From NCBI GenBank assembly GCA_958352145.1, contig CATWNM010000001.1, forward strand, positions 62,001-126,000: a stretch of DNA of 64,000 bases. The letters run 5' to 3'. Source of the stretch: an uncultured Eubacteriales bacterium. GTDB taxonomy: Bacteria > Bacillota > Clostridia > Oscillospirales > CAG-272. The stretch's first letter is position 1. Each line of letters opens with the position of its first letter. Below, one piece after another: positions 7,966 to 17,552 of the stretch. The position numbers and the translations under genes were made by a program. The notes under the pieces are model-generated. The model saw only the letters and a list, made by a program, of their open reading frames with translations, did no database searches and was not told where the DNA came from.

Positions 7966-9222
7966 TTATTCATACCGCAGCGCTTCAATCGGATCCAGCT
8001 TTGCCGCCTTATTGGCCGGATAATAACCAAAGAAAATACCAATTGCCATACTAAAGCCCACTGCAAGCGCCACATAGGGCAAGCTGGGCAGCGCGACAAC
8101 GCCGAGCAGCGAAGAGCCGAAATACCCAAGCAGCGTGCCAAGAATAATTCCGAAAATGCCGCCGATCACGCAGATAATCACGCTCTCCACGACAAACTGC
8201 ATGCGGATGTCTCCGTTCGTCGCGCCGATAGCCTTGCGCGTTCCGATTTCCCTCGTGCGCTCGGTCACCGACACCAGCATGATATTCATAACGCCGATGC
8301 CGCCGACCAAAAGAGAAATACCAGCGATGACCGCGATCGCAATATTCAGCGTGCCCATCATGGTATCGACCGTAGACAGCATGCTTTCCATGCTCATGGA
8401 AGTAATTTGAAAATTTTTATTGTTCTTATAATATTTGTTCAAAAAACTTTCCGCTACCGCCGCAAAGTTCATACTGTCAATCTCCGGATTGGCCGACACA
8501 ACGATCGAAGCAAATCCATCCGGCGCGCCGGACAGCTTTTTCGCCGTCGAAAGCGGAATATAGACCGGCGTCTGTATATCCTTTTCCGCACTGAACGAAA
8601 AATTCATCATATTTTGCTCATACTGATACACGCCGACGATGCGGAACGTATAGATTTCCGATGAAGTATAGACAATCAACTCTTCACCGAGCGCCGTCTG
8701 CGAATCCCCGCCAAACATATTGTTCACCAGTTTGTCGGACACCACCGCGTTCATTTTATTGCCGTCGATGTCTGCCTGCGCGATTCCGCGCCCACGCAGA
8801 ATCGTCAGATCATTGGCCGCCGCATACTCTTCATTGACGCCACTGACAGATACGTTGGCATACAGTTTTCCATCCTTGGCGGTGCCGGATGCCAACGATT
8901 CAGTCAAACTGATATAGTCGATGGAGCTTTGATAACGCGCGCGCAGTTCGTCAATCATCTCTTCCGAAATCAAATCGGCGTCCTCATAAGCGCGCATACC
9001 GCCCTCGTCCGCCGTGGATTTCGACTGCAGCATAAAGTATATGTTCGTCGCACCGAGCGTACTCATCTGACTGTTGATCGTACCGGTCAGACCATCGCCT
9101 ACCGTTAAGATACCGATCACGGAAGCAATGCCGATGATGATGCCGAGCATCGTCAAGAAGGCGCGCATTTTTCCGGCACGGATGCCTTCCCATGCAAGGC
9201 GCACATTTTCCATAAAATTCAC
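7966..9222 (-). CDS. MacB-like ABC transporter permease
   Basis: A 418-residue permease of the MacB/FtsX type. The first membrane helix (about 20-42) is followed by a long extracellular core domain and three C-terminal helices in the FtsX domain (VMNIMLVSVTERTREIGTRK, about residue 310 onward). It is predicted to work by mechanotransmission in export of peptides, lipoproteins or drugs together with the adaptor and ATPase upstream. The start is taken as GTG 9222, which overlaps the ATPase stop as GTGA and has GGGGAGG 8 nt upstream; ATG 9213 is less well placed. Confidence 0.92.
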   Translation of the reverse strand: MNFMENVRLAWEGIRAGKMRAFLTMLGIIIGIASVIGILTVGDGLTGTINSQMSTLGATNIYFMLQSKSTADEGGMRAYEDADLISEEMIDELRARYQSSIDYISLTESLASGTAKDGKLYANVSVSGVNEEYAAANDLTILRGRGIAQADIDGNKMNAVVSDKLVNNMFGGDSQTALGEELIVYTSSEIYTFRIVGVYQYEQNMMNFSFSAEKDIQTPVYIPLSTAKKLSGAPDGFASIVVSANPEIDSMNFAAVAESFLNKYYKNNKNFQITSMSMESMLSTVDTMMGTLNIAIAVIAGISLLVGGIGVMNIMLVSVTERTREIGTRKAIGATNGDIRMQFVVESVIICVIGGIFGIILGTLLGYFGSSLLGVVALPSLPYVALAVGFSMAIGIFFGYYPANKAAKLDPIEALRYE

Positions 9223-9914
9223 AGGCGCGCCTCCCCTCCGCTCAGCAGACCGTCCCGCATCGTGTATACCCGGTCGGTCTCCTCGGCCAGTTCATTATTA
9301 TGCGTGATCAAAATAATCGTTTTGCCCTGCTCTTTATGCAGGCGGTGAAAAATATCCATAACCAGCCGCCCGGTTTTGGAATCAAGCGCGCCGGTAGGCT
9401 CATCGGCCAAAATGATCGCAGGATCATTCGCCATCGCACGCGCAATCGCCACACGCTGCTTTTGCCCGCCGGAGAGTTCGTTTGGCAAATGCTTTGCGCG
9501 ATCGCCCATCTCTACCATTTCAAGCAGTGCACGCGCCCGGTCGCTGCGCGCACGCTTTGAAACGCCGGCATACATCATAGGAAGTTCCACATTCAACAGC
9601 GCATTGGTCCTCGGGATCAAATTAAACGTCTGAAATACAAACCCGATCTTCCGGTTCCGAATCGCAGAAAGCTCGTTGTCGTCCGCTTCCTCGATCACCT
9701 CGCCGTCCAGCGTATAACTGCCCAAGGTCGCGCGATCAAGAACGCCAATGATATTCATCAGCGTGGATTTTCCGCTGCCTGAAGCGCCGACGATCGAAAT
9801 AAACTCCCCCCGCCGGACGGACAAATCGATCCCGTGCAAAATCTCAAGCGCATTCGGCTCTCCGACGTAAAAGCTCTTGCGAATACCCCGCATTTCAATA
9901 ATAGAATCCGCCAT
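9219..9914 (-). CDS. MacB/LolD-type ABC transporter ATP-binding protein
   Basis: A 231-residue ATPase with Walker A (GASGSGKST), the Q-loop (VFQTFNLIP), LSGGQKQR, Walker B (IILADEPTGALDS) and the switch histidine (LITHNNE). The TGALDSKTG wording is characteristic of the MacB/LolD branch. It overlaps the permease start by 4 bp and lies 14 bp after the adaptor gene, giving an adaptor-ATPase-permease operon. Confidence 0.95.
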   Translation of the reverse strand: MADSIIEMRGIRKSFYVGEPNALEILHGIDLSVRRGEFISIVGASGSGKSTLMNIIGVLDRATLGSYTLDGEVIEEADDNELSAIRNRKIGFVFQTFNLIPRTNALLNVELPMMYAGVSKRARSDRARALLEMVEMGDRAKHLPNELSGGQKQRVAIARAMANDPAIILADEPTGALDSKTGRLVMDIFHRLHKEQGKTIILITHNNELAEETDRVYTMRDGLLSGGEARL

Positions 9915-9928
9915 GATTTTGCCTCCGT

Positions 9929-12112
9929 TTACTCCATCATGCCCATAAAGGCATACATGCCGCTACTGGAGGCAAACAGATCGATTTCCGAATAAGAAAG
10001 TGAAATTCCCACAAGTCCGGTATAATTTTCAGCGTTGTCCGCGATCTTCGCGCCCTCTTCGAGACCGGTCACGGCCACATAAATCCCGTCGCTCACGCCA
10101 CACTTTACAGGTATGCGAGCGAGCATCACCGTGCCGTCATCATTTTCCGTCACGGTCAAAATAAAGCTGCCGTCCGCCTCATACAGCACCGCGCTTTCCG
10201 GAACGGCAAGCGCGCCGGGCGTTTCCGCCACAACATAGGAAAGCCGCGCGCTGACGCCGATGCGAAGCAAATTTTCAGAATCGGCCACACGTACGACCGT
10301 CTCAAATTCAGCGTCGTTTGTAGACATGACGGAGCCAGTTGCATCCTTTTTCGCCGTCGGCGCAACCGATTCAATCACGCCAGTATATTCCGCGTCGCCC
10401 GAGGCGTCGGATTTAATAATGACTTTCATCCCCTCGTGCACCCGATCGAGATCATAGGCTTTGATCGTAGAGGTGACGACCAAATTTTCCGTATCCTCGA
10501 TCACGAACATCACGCCCGTAATGCTTTCGCCTTTCGTCGCATAGACGGCGGTGACCGTACCCGAGATCGGCGCGGTTACAGTCGTTTTGCCGAGATCCTC
10601 ATACAGATTGGCAAGCTGATAATCGGAAAGCGCGGTGTTCGCACTGTTCTTTGCGCTCTCATAGGACAAGCGGTAGGACTCAAGCTGCTGGTCGGCCGAT
10701 ATTTTAGCATTCTCCAGATTAACGGACGCCGTGTCCAGCGCGCGCTTTGCGCTGCTTAAAGCGGTCTCGTATCCCTCAAGCTGCTTATCCACGCTTTCCA
10801 ACGTGCTTTCATAATTATCCTTGGCATTTTGCAGCGCCGTCTCATAGGAGTCCAGCGTGTCATTCAGCGTATCCAGCACATTGTCATAGTTATCCTTCGC
10901 ATTTTCATACTGCGTCAGATACCCTTTGAGCGTCGCGTCCGCCGCGCGGCAAGCGGCGCCATATGCTTCGTCTGCCTGTCCATAACGATCTGCGAGAGAA
11001 GCCTCGCTCTCAGAAAGGGCAGACAGCGTACTTTCAGCCTTTTCGATGCTCTGATTCAGCTGATCTACCGTTTGTTCAAGCTCACCGATCCGCTGTTCCA
11101 ACTCAGCAATGCGGACTGCGTCCGGCTCCGGCGCCGCGCTCACCTCCGCCAGTTCCGCCTGTTTCAGCGAAAGCTCGGCCTGCGCCGTTTCTAATTGTTT
11201 TTGCTGCGCGCTCAGCGCGCCCTCGGCGTTTTCGGTCTTCTCACGCGCGGCCATATACGCATTATACGCATTGTCCAAATTTGCCGAAGCGGTGTACAGT
11301 TCGGTCGTTTCGTCGTCTTTTACCCATTCTTTATAATCTTCATACGTTTCTTTCGCATTGTCCAGCGCTTTCTGCGCACTTTTGATCTGCGCGTGCGTCT
11401 TATTGTCGATATCCGACTTCAGATCATCATACTTTTTCTGCGCGTCTTCCACCGCGCGCTTTGCGCTGTTGAGGGCGATCATCGTTTCGCCCTCTATTTT
11501 TTCCGCGTACTCGTCATAATCTTTCTGCGCATTTTCAAAGCTTACCAGCGCATTGTCATAGCTGCTTTGCGCGCTGACAACACCGGAACTCGTCCCGTTC
11601 TCCATCTGCGAAAGCATCGTTTCGTAGTTCAGCTTCGCAGAGGCAAGGTTCAGCGCCGCGGTGCGTTCAGACGAAGTCATCGAAAGCTCGCGCTCGCGGA
11701 TCTGCCGGTCCAGCGTCTCCGTTTCATATACGCAAAGAATATCGCCGGCCTCGACCCGGTCACCGAGGGACACGTTTACCTCAGCGATTTTATAGGCCAG
11801 CGTAGAATACACTTTCACCGTCGTATCCTCGGCGCTCTTAACAAGCCCCGTCGCGCTGACCGTGTCCTGAATATCGCGCGTACCGACTGTATATACATCC
11901 CCGCGATAAATTGAAGTGCCGATACCCGCCTTTTTCAAAAGCATCGGCGGCACAATCAATACCGCAGCAGCAATCAGGATCAATATGACAAGCACAACCC
12001 ATATTTTCCGGCGCTTTTTTCGTTTTTTCCGAACTTTCTTCTGTGCCGGTTGCGCCTTTTTGTTCACCGGTTCCGGACTTTTTTCCGATTCCGTCGTTTC
12101 TATGTCAGCCAT
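9929..12112 (-). CDS. MacA/HlyD-like membrane-fusion protein with long coiled coil
   Basis: A 727-residue adaptor of the exporter. A charged cytoplasmic N-terminus leads into one membrane helix (about residues 40-60). A lipoyl/beta-barrel half then precedes a very long coiled coil (about 130-530, with repeats of the type SYDNALVSFENAQKDYDEYAE). The second half of the lipoyl and barrel domains follows (TTVTAPISGTVTAVYATKGE). The hairpin is much longer than in E. coli MacA, suggesting it spans a thick wall. ATG 12112 is chosen because GGAGG precedes it; the frame is open a further 35 codons. First gene of the operon. Confidence 0.9.
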   Translation of the reverse strand: MADIETTESEKSPEPVNKKAQPAQKKVRKKRKKRRKIWVVLVILILIAAAVLIVPPMLLKKAGIGTSIYRGDVYTVGTRDIQDTVSATGLVKSAEDTTVKVYSTLAYKIAEVNVSLGDRVEAGDILCVYETETLDRQIRERELSMTSSERTAALNLASAKLNYETMLSQMENGTSSGVVSAQSSYDNALVSFENAQKDYDEYAEKIEGETMIALNSAKRAVEDAQKKYDDLKSDIDNKTHAQIKSAQKALDNAKETYEDYKEWVKDDETTELYTASANLDNAYNAYMAAREKTENAEGALSAQQKQLETAQAELSLKQAELAEVSAAPEPDAVRIAELEQRIGELEQTVDQLNQSIEKAESTLSALSESEASLADRYGQADEAYGAACRAADATLKGYLTQYENAKDNYDNVLDTLNDTLDSYETALQNAKDNYESTLESVDKQLEGYETALSSAKRALDTASVNLENAKISADQQLESYRLSYESAKNSANTALSDYQLANLYEDLGKTTVTAPISGTVTAVYATKGESITGVMFVIEDTENLVVTSTIKAYDLDRVHEGMKVIIKSDASGDAEYTGVIESVAPTAKKDATGSVMSTNDAEFETVVRVADSENLLRIGVSARLSYVVAETPGALAVPESAVLYEADGSFILTVTENDDGTVMLARIPVKCGVSDGIYVAVTGLEEGAKIADNAENYTGLVGISLSYSEIDLFASSSGMYAFMGMME

Positions 12113-12314
12113 GTTCTGCCTCCGTATGTAAAAATATGTTTGGATTTTACCGCTCCGCTGTGAACTCTGGATGAACAAAAGAAAAATTTTTCGGCAAATT
12201 ACAGCGGCGACGCTCATCCGGCATCAAACAGCGTTTCTGTTTCCATACAACGCGGCTCTTTGTTTATTTTCGCAAATTTCGTCTGTTATGCTAAAAAATT
12301 CATGTCTTCCCTTT

Positions 12315-12971
12315 TCACCGCGTTCCAAGCATGTCAAGATTCACGCCGTCCCATATTTGTCCAGCAGGCCAGGTGAAAAACTCCATGCGCGCGCCGCTTT
12401 CCGGATGCATAAACGCAAGGCCGCAGGCAAATAATCCAAGTTGTGAGACGCCGTCAGCCGCGCCATACCGGCCGTCTCCTAAAAGCGGCATGCGCCGGGA
12501 AGCAAACTGCACACGGATCTGGTGCGTACGCCCGGTATGCAGCCAAATCTGTACGAGCGCAAGGCCGTCTTTTTCAGAGAGCGTCCGATACGACAGCGAC
12601 GCACGCCGTACGCCGCGCCGTTCCCGGCTCACCACATACGATTTGTTCTTGCGCTTATCCCGGAATAAAAGATCTTCAAAAACGCCCTCGGCCGGCTCCG
12701 GGCGACCGTGCACCAAAGCAAGATACGTCTTTTCTATCCCACCTGCGGCAAGCGCCCGCGTCAGCGACGCAGCCGCATACTTTGTGCGCGCATAAACCAT
12801 CACGCCGCCGGTCTCCCGGTCCAAACGATGGACAGGAAAAATATCGTCCGTCCCCAAAACATCGCGCAACGCGGGCAGAACGCTGCGTCCGATGGGCCCC
12901 TCTTCGGAAATCAACCCTTCAGGTTTGACAATCACGGCAATCGCCGCATCGGAATATAAAATTTCCAGCAT
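12315..12971 (-). CDS. RluA-family RNA pseudouridine synthase
   Basis: A 218-residue enzyme that isomerises uridine to pseudouridine in RNA. The catalytic motif HRLDRETGG is present, with the nucleophilic Asp at about residue 51. The later motifs RTHQIRVQF and LGDGRYG match the RluA/RluC/RluD family. There is no N-terminal S4 domain, so it resembles the short RluA/TruC-like members; target RNA and position are unknown. ATG 12971 is preferred because GAGGA is 6 nt upstream, against no spacing for ATG 12977. It stands alone between a leftward operon and the rightward permease gene. Confidence 0.9.
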   Translation of the reverse strand: MLEILYSDAAIAVIVKPEGLISEEGPIGRSVLPALRDVLGTDDIFPVHRLDRETGGVMVYARTKYAAASLTRALAAGGIEKTYLALVHGRPEPAEGVFEDLLFRDKRKNKSYVVSRERRGVRRASLSYRTLSEKDGLALVQIWLHTGRTHQIRVQFASRRMPLLGDGRYGAADGVSQLGLFACGLAFMHPESGARMEFFTWPAGQIWDGVNLDMLGTR

Positions 12972-13356
12972 ACGCATTCCTCATTTCCCGCCAGCAGAAT
13001 GGTTTCAAGTATAACACAGGAATATCCGCCTGTCAATTTCAGACCGCAAAAAAATTTTCCTCAAAGCGATTCGGAAATATGCGTGCCTCTCGTTTTGCAA
13101 GCGCCGCTTTTGCAGTTGCGCAGCGCACATATTAAAAGACGAATCGAAAACGATCCGCCGGCGGCGGTTGGACGCTTTTTTCCGGTACGGCGGGCGCAAG
13201 GCGGCCATACTTTCACAAACGCATATTCATCCTGTATAAATTTTGTAAAATATTCTGTTTTTTTCTTTACATTTCAGCAATTGACGTTTTTCCCATTTTC
13301 AGGTATGATTATTAAGTCTTGCAAATTTTTAGCTCCGTGCAACCGAGGTTCGTTTT
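12972..13356. other. Intergenic region upstream of the lactate permease
   Basis: 385 bp between the divergent pseudouridine synthase and lactate permease genes. Apart from the permease promoter at 13281-13309 I see no gene or conserved structure. A plus-strand frame runs through it but has no start signal and a composition unlike the neighbouring genes. Confidence 0.5.
13281..13309 (+). promoter_or_regulatory. Promoter of the lactate permease gene
   Basis: TTGACG (13281-13286), a 17-bp spacer and TATGAT (13304-13309). The predicted start near 13316 leaves a 41-nt leader before the ATG, with CGAGG about 10 nt upstream of it. Confidence 0.7.
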
Positions 13357-15015
13357 ATGATTTACGCTCTGATCGCATTTTTGCCGATTCTCGCAACACT
13401 TATCCTTATGCTGGCATTCAACTGGCCCGCAAAACGCTGTCTGCCGATCTCCTGGCTTTTCGCCTGTGTGCTGGCTTTGTTTTTTTGGAAAATGGAACTT
13501 TGGGATATTGCCGCCTATTCGGTTTACGGCCTGCTCAGTTCTTTGGATGTACTGATTATCATTTTCGGTGCTATCCTGGTCATGAATACGCTGAAATCCT
13601 CCGGCGCCATGTCCGCGATTAACCGCGGATTTATGAACATCAACCCGGACAAACGCATCCAAGCCATTATCATCGGCTTTGCTTTCGGATCTTTCATCGA
13701 GGGCGCAGCCGGTTTCGGTACGCCGGCCGCGCTAGCCGGGCCGCTTTTGGTCAGCCTGGGCTTTCCTCCGCTCGCCGCCGCCTCCGTCGCGCTGATTTAT
13801 GACAGCGTCGCCGTATCTTTCGGCGCAGTAGGCACGCCGGTGCAAATTTCGTTGGATATTGTTGAAGACTCGGTCATTTCTACCGGCGCTTCCTTTGAAG
13901 CCTATGCAGAAGCCGTTTCTCTGTGGACGGCGATTCCCCATGCCATTGTCGGCACCTTCATCCCACTGCTCGGCGTTGCGATCATGACGAAATTTTTTGG
14001 GCCGGAGCGTTCGTTTAAGCCTGCGCTCGAAGTGCTGCCGTTCGCGCTGTTCGCGGGATTATCCTTTACCGTCCCCTATTTGCTGGTCACCCTATTCATC
14101 GGCTACGAATTCACTTCGCTGCTCAGCGCGCTGATCAGCATTGCCATCACCGTTTTTGCGGCGAAACACGGTTTTCTTTGCCCAAAGCGTGCCTGGGATT
14201 TCGGCGCGCCCGAAAACTTTGATAAGTCCTGGTTAGCCACCGCCAAGGTTGCGCCCGCAAATCAGTCAGACATGCCGCTCATCCTTGCTTGGATTCCCTA
14301 TCTGCTGATCGCCACAGTGCTGGTGCTGACCCGCATTCCGCAGATCGGACTCAAATCCCTGCTTCAATCGGACGCTTTCACGCTAAACATCAAAAACATC
14401 TTCGGTGTCGAGGATCTAAATTATACGCTGAAGTGGGCTTATCTGCCCGGAATCTTCTTCATTTTAGCGGCGATTTTAACGCATTTTATTCACAAAATGG
14501 ATTTTGGTCAAATCAAAACCGCATGGAAGGATACTTTCAAACAGATCGGCGGCGCAGCGATCGCCATTATCTTCGGAATCGCCCTCGTGCAAGTGATGCG
14601 GTACTCCAATGTAAATTCCAGCGGCATGGACAGTATGATGATTATTATGGCGGACGCACTTGCGGAAGTCGGCCGCCACGCATTTGTCTGCCTCTCGCCG
14701 TTTATCGGCATTCTCGGTTCCTTTATTTCCGGCTCCAATTCGGTCTCCGACACGCTTTTTACGCAGTTGCAGTATGACACCGCGACAGCGCTCCACCTGC
14801 CTACGGTCTTTGCTGTCGCCATGCAGATTATCGGCGGTGCCATCGGCAATATCACCTGTATCAACAATGCGGTGGCTGCCTGCGCAACCATCGGCACGAC
14901 AGGGCGTGAGGGCAAATTGATTAAACTCAATGTCATTCCGATGCTGATTTACGCGCTGATCGTCATTGCGATTTTTGCGATTGCAATTGCGTTGGACTTA
15001 GCCCCCGCCGTCTAG
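13357..15015 (+). CDS. lctP: L-lactate permease (LctP family)
   Basis: A 552-residue membrane protein with about a dozen hydrophobic segments. The family motif region FGSFIEGAAGFGTPAALAGP (about residues 110-129) and the later ISGSNSVSDTLF and NITCINNAVAACATIG stretches are characteristic of LctP/GlcA permeases. It probably imports lactate, or a related 2-hydroxy acid, with protons. It is a single-gene transcript with its own promoter and a strong terminator. No lactate dehydrogenase gene is next to it. Confidence 0.92.
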   Translation: MIYALIAFLPILATLILMLAFNWPAKRCLPISWLFACVLALFFWKMELWDIAAYSVYGLLSSLDVLIIIFGAILVMNTLKSSGAMSAINRGFMNINPDKRIQAIIIGFAFGSFIEGAAGFGTPAALAGPLLVSLGFPPLAAASVALIYDSVAVSFGAVGTPVQISLDIVEDSVISTGASFEAYAEAVSLWTAIPHAIVGTFIPLLGVAIMTKFFGPERSFKPALEVLPFALFAGLSFTVPYLLVTLFIGYEFTSLLSALISIAITVFAAKHGFLCPKRAWDFGAPENFDKSWLATAKVAPANQSDMPLILAWIPYLLIATVLVLTRIPQIGLKSLLQSDAFTLNIKNIFGVEDLNYTLKWAYLPGIFFILAAILTHFIHKMDFGQIKTAWKDTFKQIGGAAIAIIFGIALVQVMRYSNVNSSGMDSMMIIMADALAEVGRHAFVCLSPFIGILGSFISGSNSVSDTLFTQLQYDTATALHLPTVFAVAMQIIGGAIGNITCINNAVAACATIGTTGREGKLIKLNVIPMLIYALIVIAIFAIAIALDLAPAV

Positions 15016-15125
15016 GAACGCCTTCTGCAAAGCCGCATATTTTTGAACGCAAAGGCAGCGCTCCCGGAAAATATCCTAAAACATCAGACGCCTTCGCGGC
15101 GCGCAGCGCAACATACAAACTTATT

Positions 15126-15193
15126 CTGTCAAAAAATAAAAGATTTTTTGACAGACTGAGAGGTTCCGACAAATCGTTGGAACCTCTTTTTTG
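15126..15193 (+). terminator. Double hairpin with terminator after the lactate permease
   Basis: The first hairpin is CTGTCAAAAAA (15126-15136) with TTTTTTGACAG (15144-15154). After ACTG comes a 12-bp stem, AGAGGTTCCGAC (15159-15170) with GTTGGAACCTCT (15176-15187), and a T-run. The second part is a canonical terminator. The two-hairpin layout recurs at 25178 and 27856. Confidence 0.85.
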
Positions 15194-15243
15194 TGAAAGC
15201 GATTAGCGCCGGCAATAATATTTGACTTTTTCACTTAAATCTA

Positions 15244-15310
15244 TTGACAGAAGCGATTGCATATGATAAAATCGTTTTGTTTAAAACAATTTTGGATAAA
15301 ACAATTTTAA
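15244..15310 (+). promoter_or_regulatory. Promoter and probable MarR operator
   Basis: TTGACA (15244-15249), a 17-bp spacer and TAAAAT (15267-15272) form the promoter. Immediately downstream TAAAACAATTTT occurs twice (15282-15293 and 15298-15309), and the first copy also forms an imperfect palindrome with AAAATCGTTTTG (15269-15280). This is where an autoregulating MarR protein would be expected to bind. Confidence 0.65.
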
Positions 15311-15333
15311 ATGAAACCGAAAGGAAAGGAGCC

Positions 15334-15825
15334 ATGGAGCAAAAAAATTCCCGCTTTAAGCCCTATGAAATTTTTACCAAGCTAATGAGCCTTGGAAAAT
15401 CCATGCGCTCGCACTGCCATCGCGCAATTGAAGCGGACGGTTTTACGCTCAACGAAACCGATGTGCTGCTCGCATTGACCGCCACGCCGGAAAACAATAC
15501 GGTCACCGCCATCAGCGAAGCATCCAATATTTCAAAAGGAAATATCAGTCAGGCAGTCGAATCCCTGCGGCAAAAAGGCTACATTCTCACCGAACAAAGC
15601 AGCGCCGACCGCCGCAGCCTCACCATCCGTCTGACCGAACAGGCTGCTCCGATTATTGAAAAGCTGCAGCACGCAGAGGAAGAGTACTTTTCCGGCTTTA
15701 TGGGCGTGCTGACCAATTCAGAAGCGTCTCTGGTGACGCGCATCTTTAACGCGGTTCAAAAATTTTCCCCAGCGGCATTTCTCAACAAACTTTCAAAAAA
15801 GGGTAACGATCATGAAAAAAACTGA
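15334..15825 (+). CDS. MarR-family transcriptional regulator
   Basis: A 163-residue winged-helix regulator. The recognition region (AISEASNISKGNISQAVESL) and the wing (QSSADRRSLTIRLTE) are typical of MarR proteins. ATG 15334 has AAAGGAG just upstream; the frame is open to 15244, but that overlaps the promoter. Its end overlaps the acyl-CoA synthetase start by 14 bp, so the two are co-expressed, and it probably responds to an acyl or fatty-acid ligand. Repeats in its own promoter suggest autoregulation. Confidence 0.9.
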   Translation: MEQKNSRFKPYEIFTKLMSLGKSMRSHCHRAIEADGFTLNETDVLLALTATPENNTVTAISEASNISKGNISQAVESLRQKGYILTEQSSADRRSLTIRLTEQAAPIIEKLQHAEEEYFSGFMGVLTNSEASLVTRIFNAVQKFSPAAFLNKLSKKGNDHEKN

Positions 15826-17494
15826 GCGCAGATACACAAAAATCAACAGCATCAAGCATATGATCTCGCTGATGTATGAAAAAGGCGACAAAACCATTTT
15901 TGATTATTTTGATCGCAACGGCGCGATCCAAACGATTTCATTTACAGCTTTTGCCGATAAAATCAAAGCGTTCGGCACCGGACTCCACCGCACAGGGCTG
16001 TCCCAAAAGCGCGTTGCGATCATCGGAGAAACCTCACCGAAATGGTACATTGCTTATCTCGCAACGATCGCATACGGCGGCGTATCCATCCCGATGGACA
16101 AGGAGCTTGCGCTTCCTGAAATTGAGAATTTCCTGAAGCGCAGCGGCGCGCAGGCCATTGTATTTTCGCCGCTGTTTGAAGAAAAATTTGCGGATATGGC
16201 AAAAAGGCATCCGGAGATCACGTTCATCCCGATGGAAGCCTGTCCGGGAAAAAAGGGATACGCAAGCTCTATGGACGCGCTGATCAATCTCGGAGCGGCG
16301 CGCGTGTCAGAGCCTCCCGCACCGGCTGATATGGATCGGATGACGGTCATGCTTTTCACTTCCGGAACCACCGGAACCAGCAAGTGTGTGATGCTTTCCG
16401 AAAGAAATATATGCACCTCCATCAACGCGGCCTGTGAAAGCGTGGACTTTTATCCCGAAGATGTACTGGTTTCCGTACTGCCGGTTCATCATACCTATGA
16501 ACTCTGCTGCTCGCTTGCAGCAGCCAACTACGGCTGTGAAATTGCCATCAACGACTCGCTCCGCCATGTCATGCGGAATTTTGCAAAATTCCGGCCGACC
16601 GCACTCATATTGGTGCCCCTGTTCCTCAATACCATGGATAAAAAAATCTGGGAAGAAATACGCAAAAAGAAAAAGGAACCGTTTGTCCGAAAAATGATGT
16701 CTGTTTCCGACCGGATATACGGCTACGGACTCGACGTGCGCCGCATACTCTTTAAGGAAATCATAGCGGCCTTTGGCGGACGGCTGCGCAAGATCATTTG
16801 CGGCGGCGCGCCACTCAATCAGGAGATCGCACAAGATTTCCGCTCGCTCGGCATCAACGTTTGGGAGGGATATGGCATTACCGAATGTTCGCCTTTGATT
16901 TCCGTGGATGTCTATTACCACTCAAAACCCGGGTCAGTCGGTCCGGCGGTTCCGGGCTGCAAAGTCTATATCGACGGCTGTGAAACGAATGAAGCCGGTT
17001 ATACGGTAGGCGAAATTTGCGTAAAGGGCAAAAACGTCATGCTGGGATACTATGAAGATCCGAAAGCGACCGAAGCCGTGTTTACCAAAGACGGCTATTT
17101 CCGAACCGGCGATGTCGGCTATCTAGACGAAGAGGGCTATATTTATATTACCGGGCGCAAAAAATCCGTGATCGTACTTGAAAACGGAAAAAATGTATTT
17201 CCGGAAGAAATTGAAGAATATCTGGAAAGCATCGAGCAGATTGCGGAAAGCGTTGTGGTCGGCCGTCCCTCTAAAGACAAAGACAGCATTATACTGACAG
17301 CGATCATCTATCCTGACTTTTCCAGGTTCCCCGAAGACGCAACAGCGGAAGAAATCGCCGCCAAGTTAAAAGACGAGATCAATCGGATGAATAAACGGCT
17401 CGTCGGCTACAAACAAATACGCGCGATTGAAGTGCGCAGCACAGAATTTGAAAAAACGACCACCAAAAAAATTAAGCGGCATTTGGTTCATTGA
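15812..17494 (+). CDS. AMP-forming long-chain acyl-CoA synthetase-like enzyme
   Basis: A 560-residue member of the ANL adenylating enzymes. The P-loop motif MLFTSGTTGTSKCVMLS, the adenine-binding GYGITECSP and the hinge region YFRTGDVGYLDEEGYIYITG are all present. The C-terminal catalytic lysine lies in the segment TTTKKIKRH. It probably activates a fatty or carboxylic acid to the acyl-AMP and then the CoA ester. It overlaps the MarR gene, and a bidirectional terminator follows. Chain-length preference cannot be read from sequence. Confidence 0.9.
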   Translation: MKKTERRYTKINSIKHMISLMYEKGDKTIFDYFDRNGAIQTISFTAFADKIKAFGTGLHRTGLSQKRVAIIGETSPKWYIAYLATIAYGGVSIPMDKELALPEIENFLKRSGAQAIVFSPLFEEKFADMAKRHPEITFIPMEACPGKKGYASSMDALINLGAARVSEPPAPADMDRMTVMLFTSGTTGTSKCVMLSERNICTSINAACESVDFYPEDVLVSVLPVHHTYELCCSLAAANYGCEIAINDSLRHVMRNFAKFRPTALILVPLFLNTMDKKIWEEIRKKKKEPFVRKMMSVSDRIYGYGLDVRRILFKEIIAAFGGRLRKIICGGAPLNQEIAQDFRSLGINVWEGYGITECSPLISVDVYYHSKPGSVGPAVPGCKVYIDGCETNEAGYTVGEICVKGKNVMLGYYEDPKATEAVFTKDGYFRTGDVGYLDEEGYIYITGRKKSVIVLENGKNVFPEEIEEYLESIEQIAESVVVGRPSKDKDSIILTAIIYPDFSRFPEDATAEEIAAKLKDEINRMNKRLVGYKQIRAIEVRSTEFEKTTTKKIKRHLVH

Positions 17495-17508
17495 TATTTG
17501 TTTCCATA

Positions 17509-17549
17509 AGGCTTGGCAAGCGCCGCGTCGCGGCACTTGCCAAGCCTTT
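17509..17549. terminator. Bidirectional terminator between convergent genes
   Basis: AGGCTTGGCAAG (17509-17520) pairs with CTTGCCAAGCCT (17536-17547), with a GCCGCG/CGCGGC-type inner stem. It lies between the convergent acyl-CoA synthetase and cardiolipin synthase genes. Confidence 0.8.
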
Positions 17550-17552
17550 CCA

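Noticed and set aside
12999..13622. Open plus-strand frame crossing the lactate permease start
   Set aside because: It overlaps the promoter and start of a clear gene in another frame.
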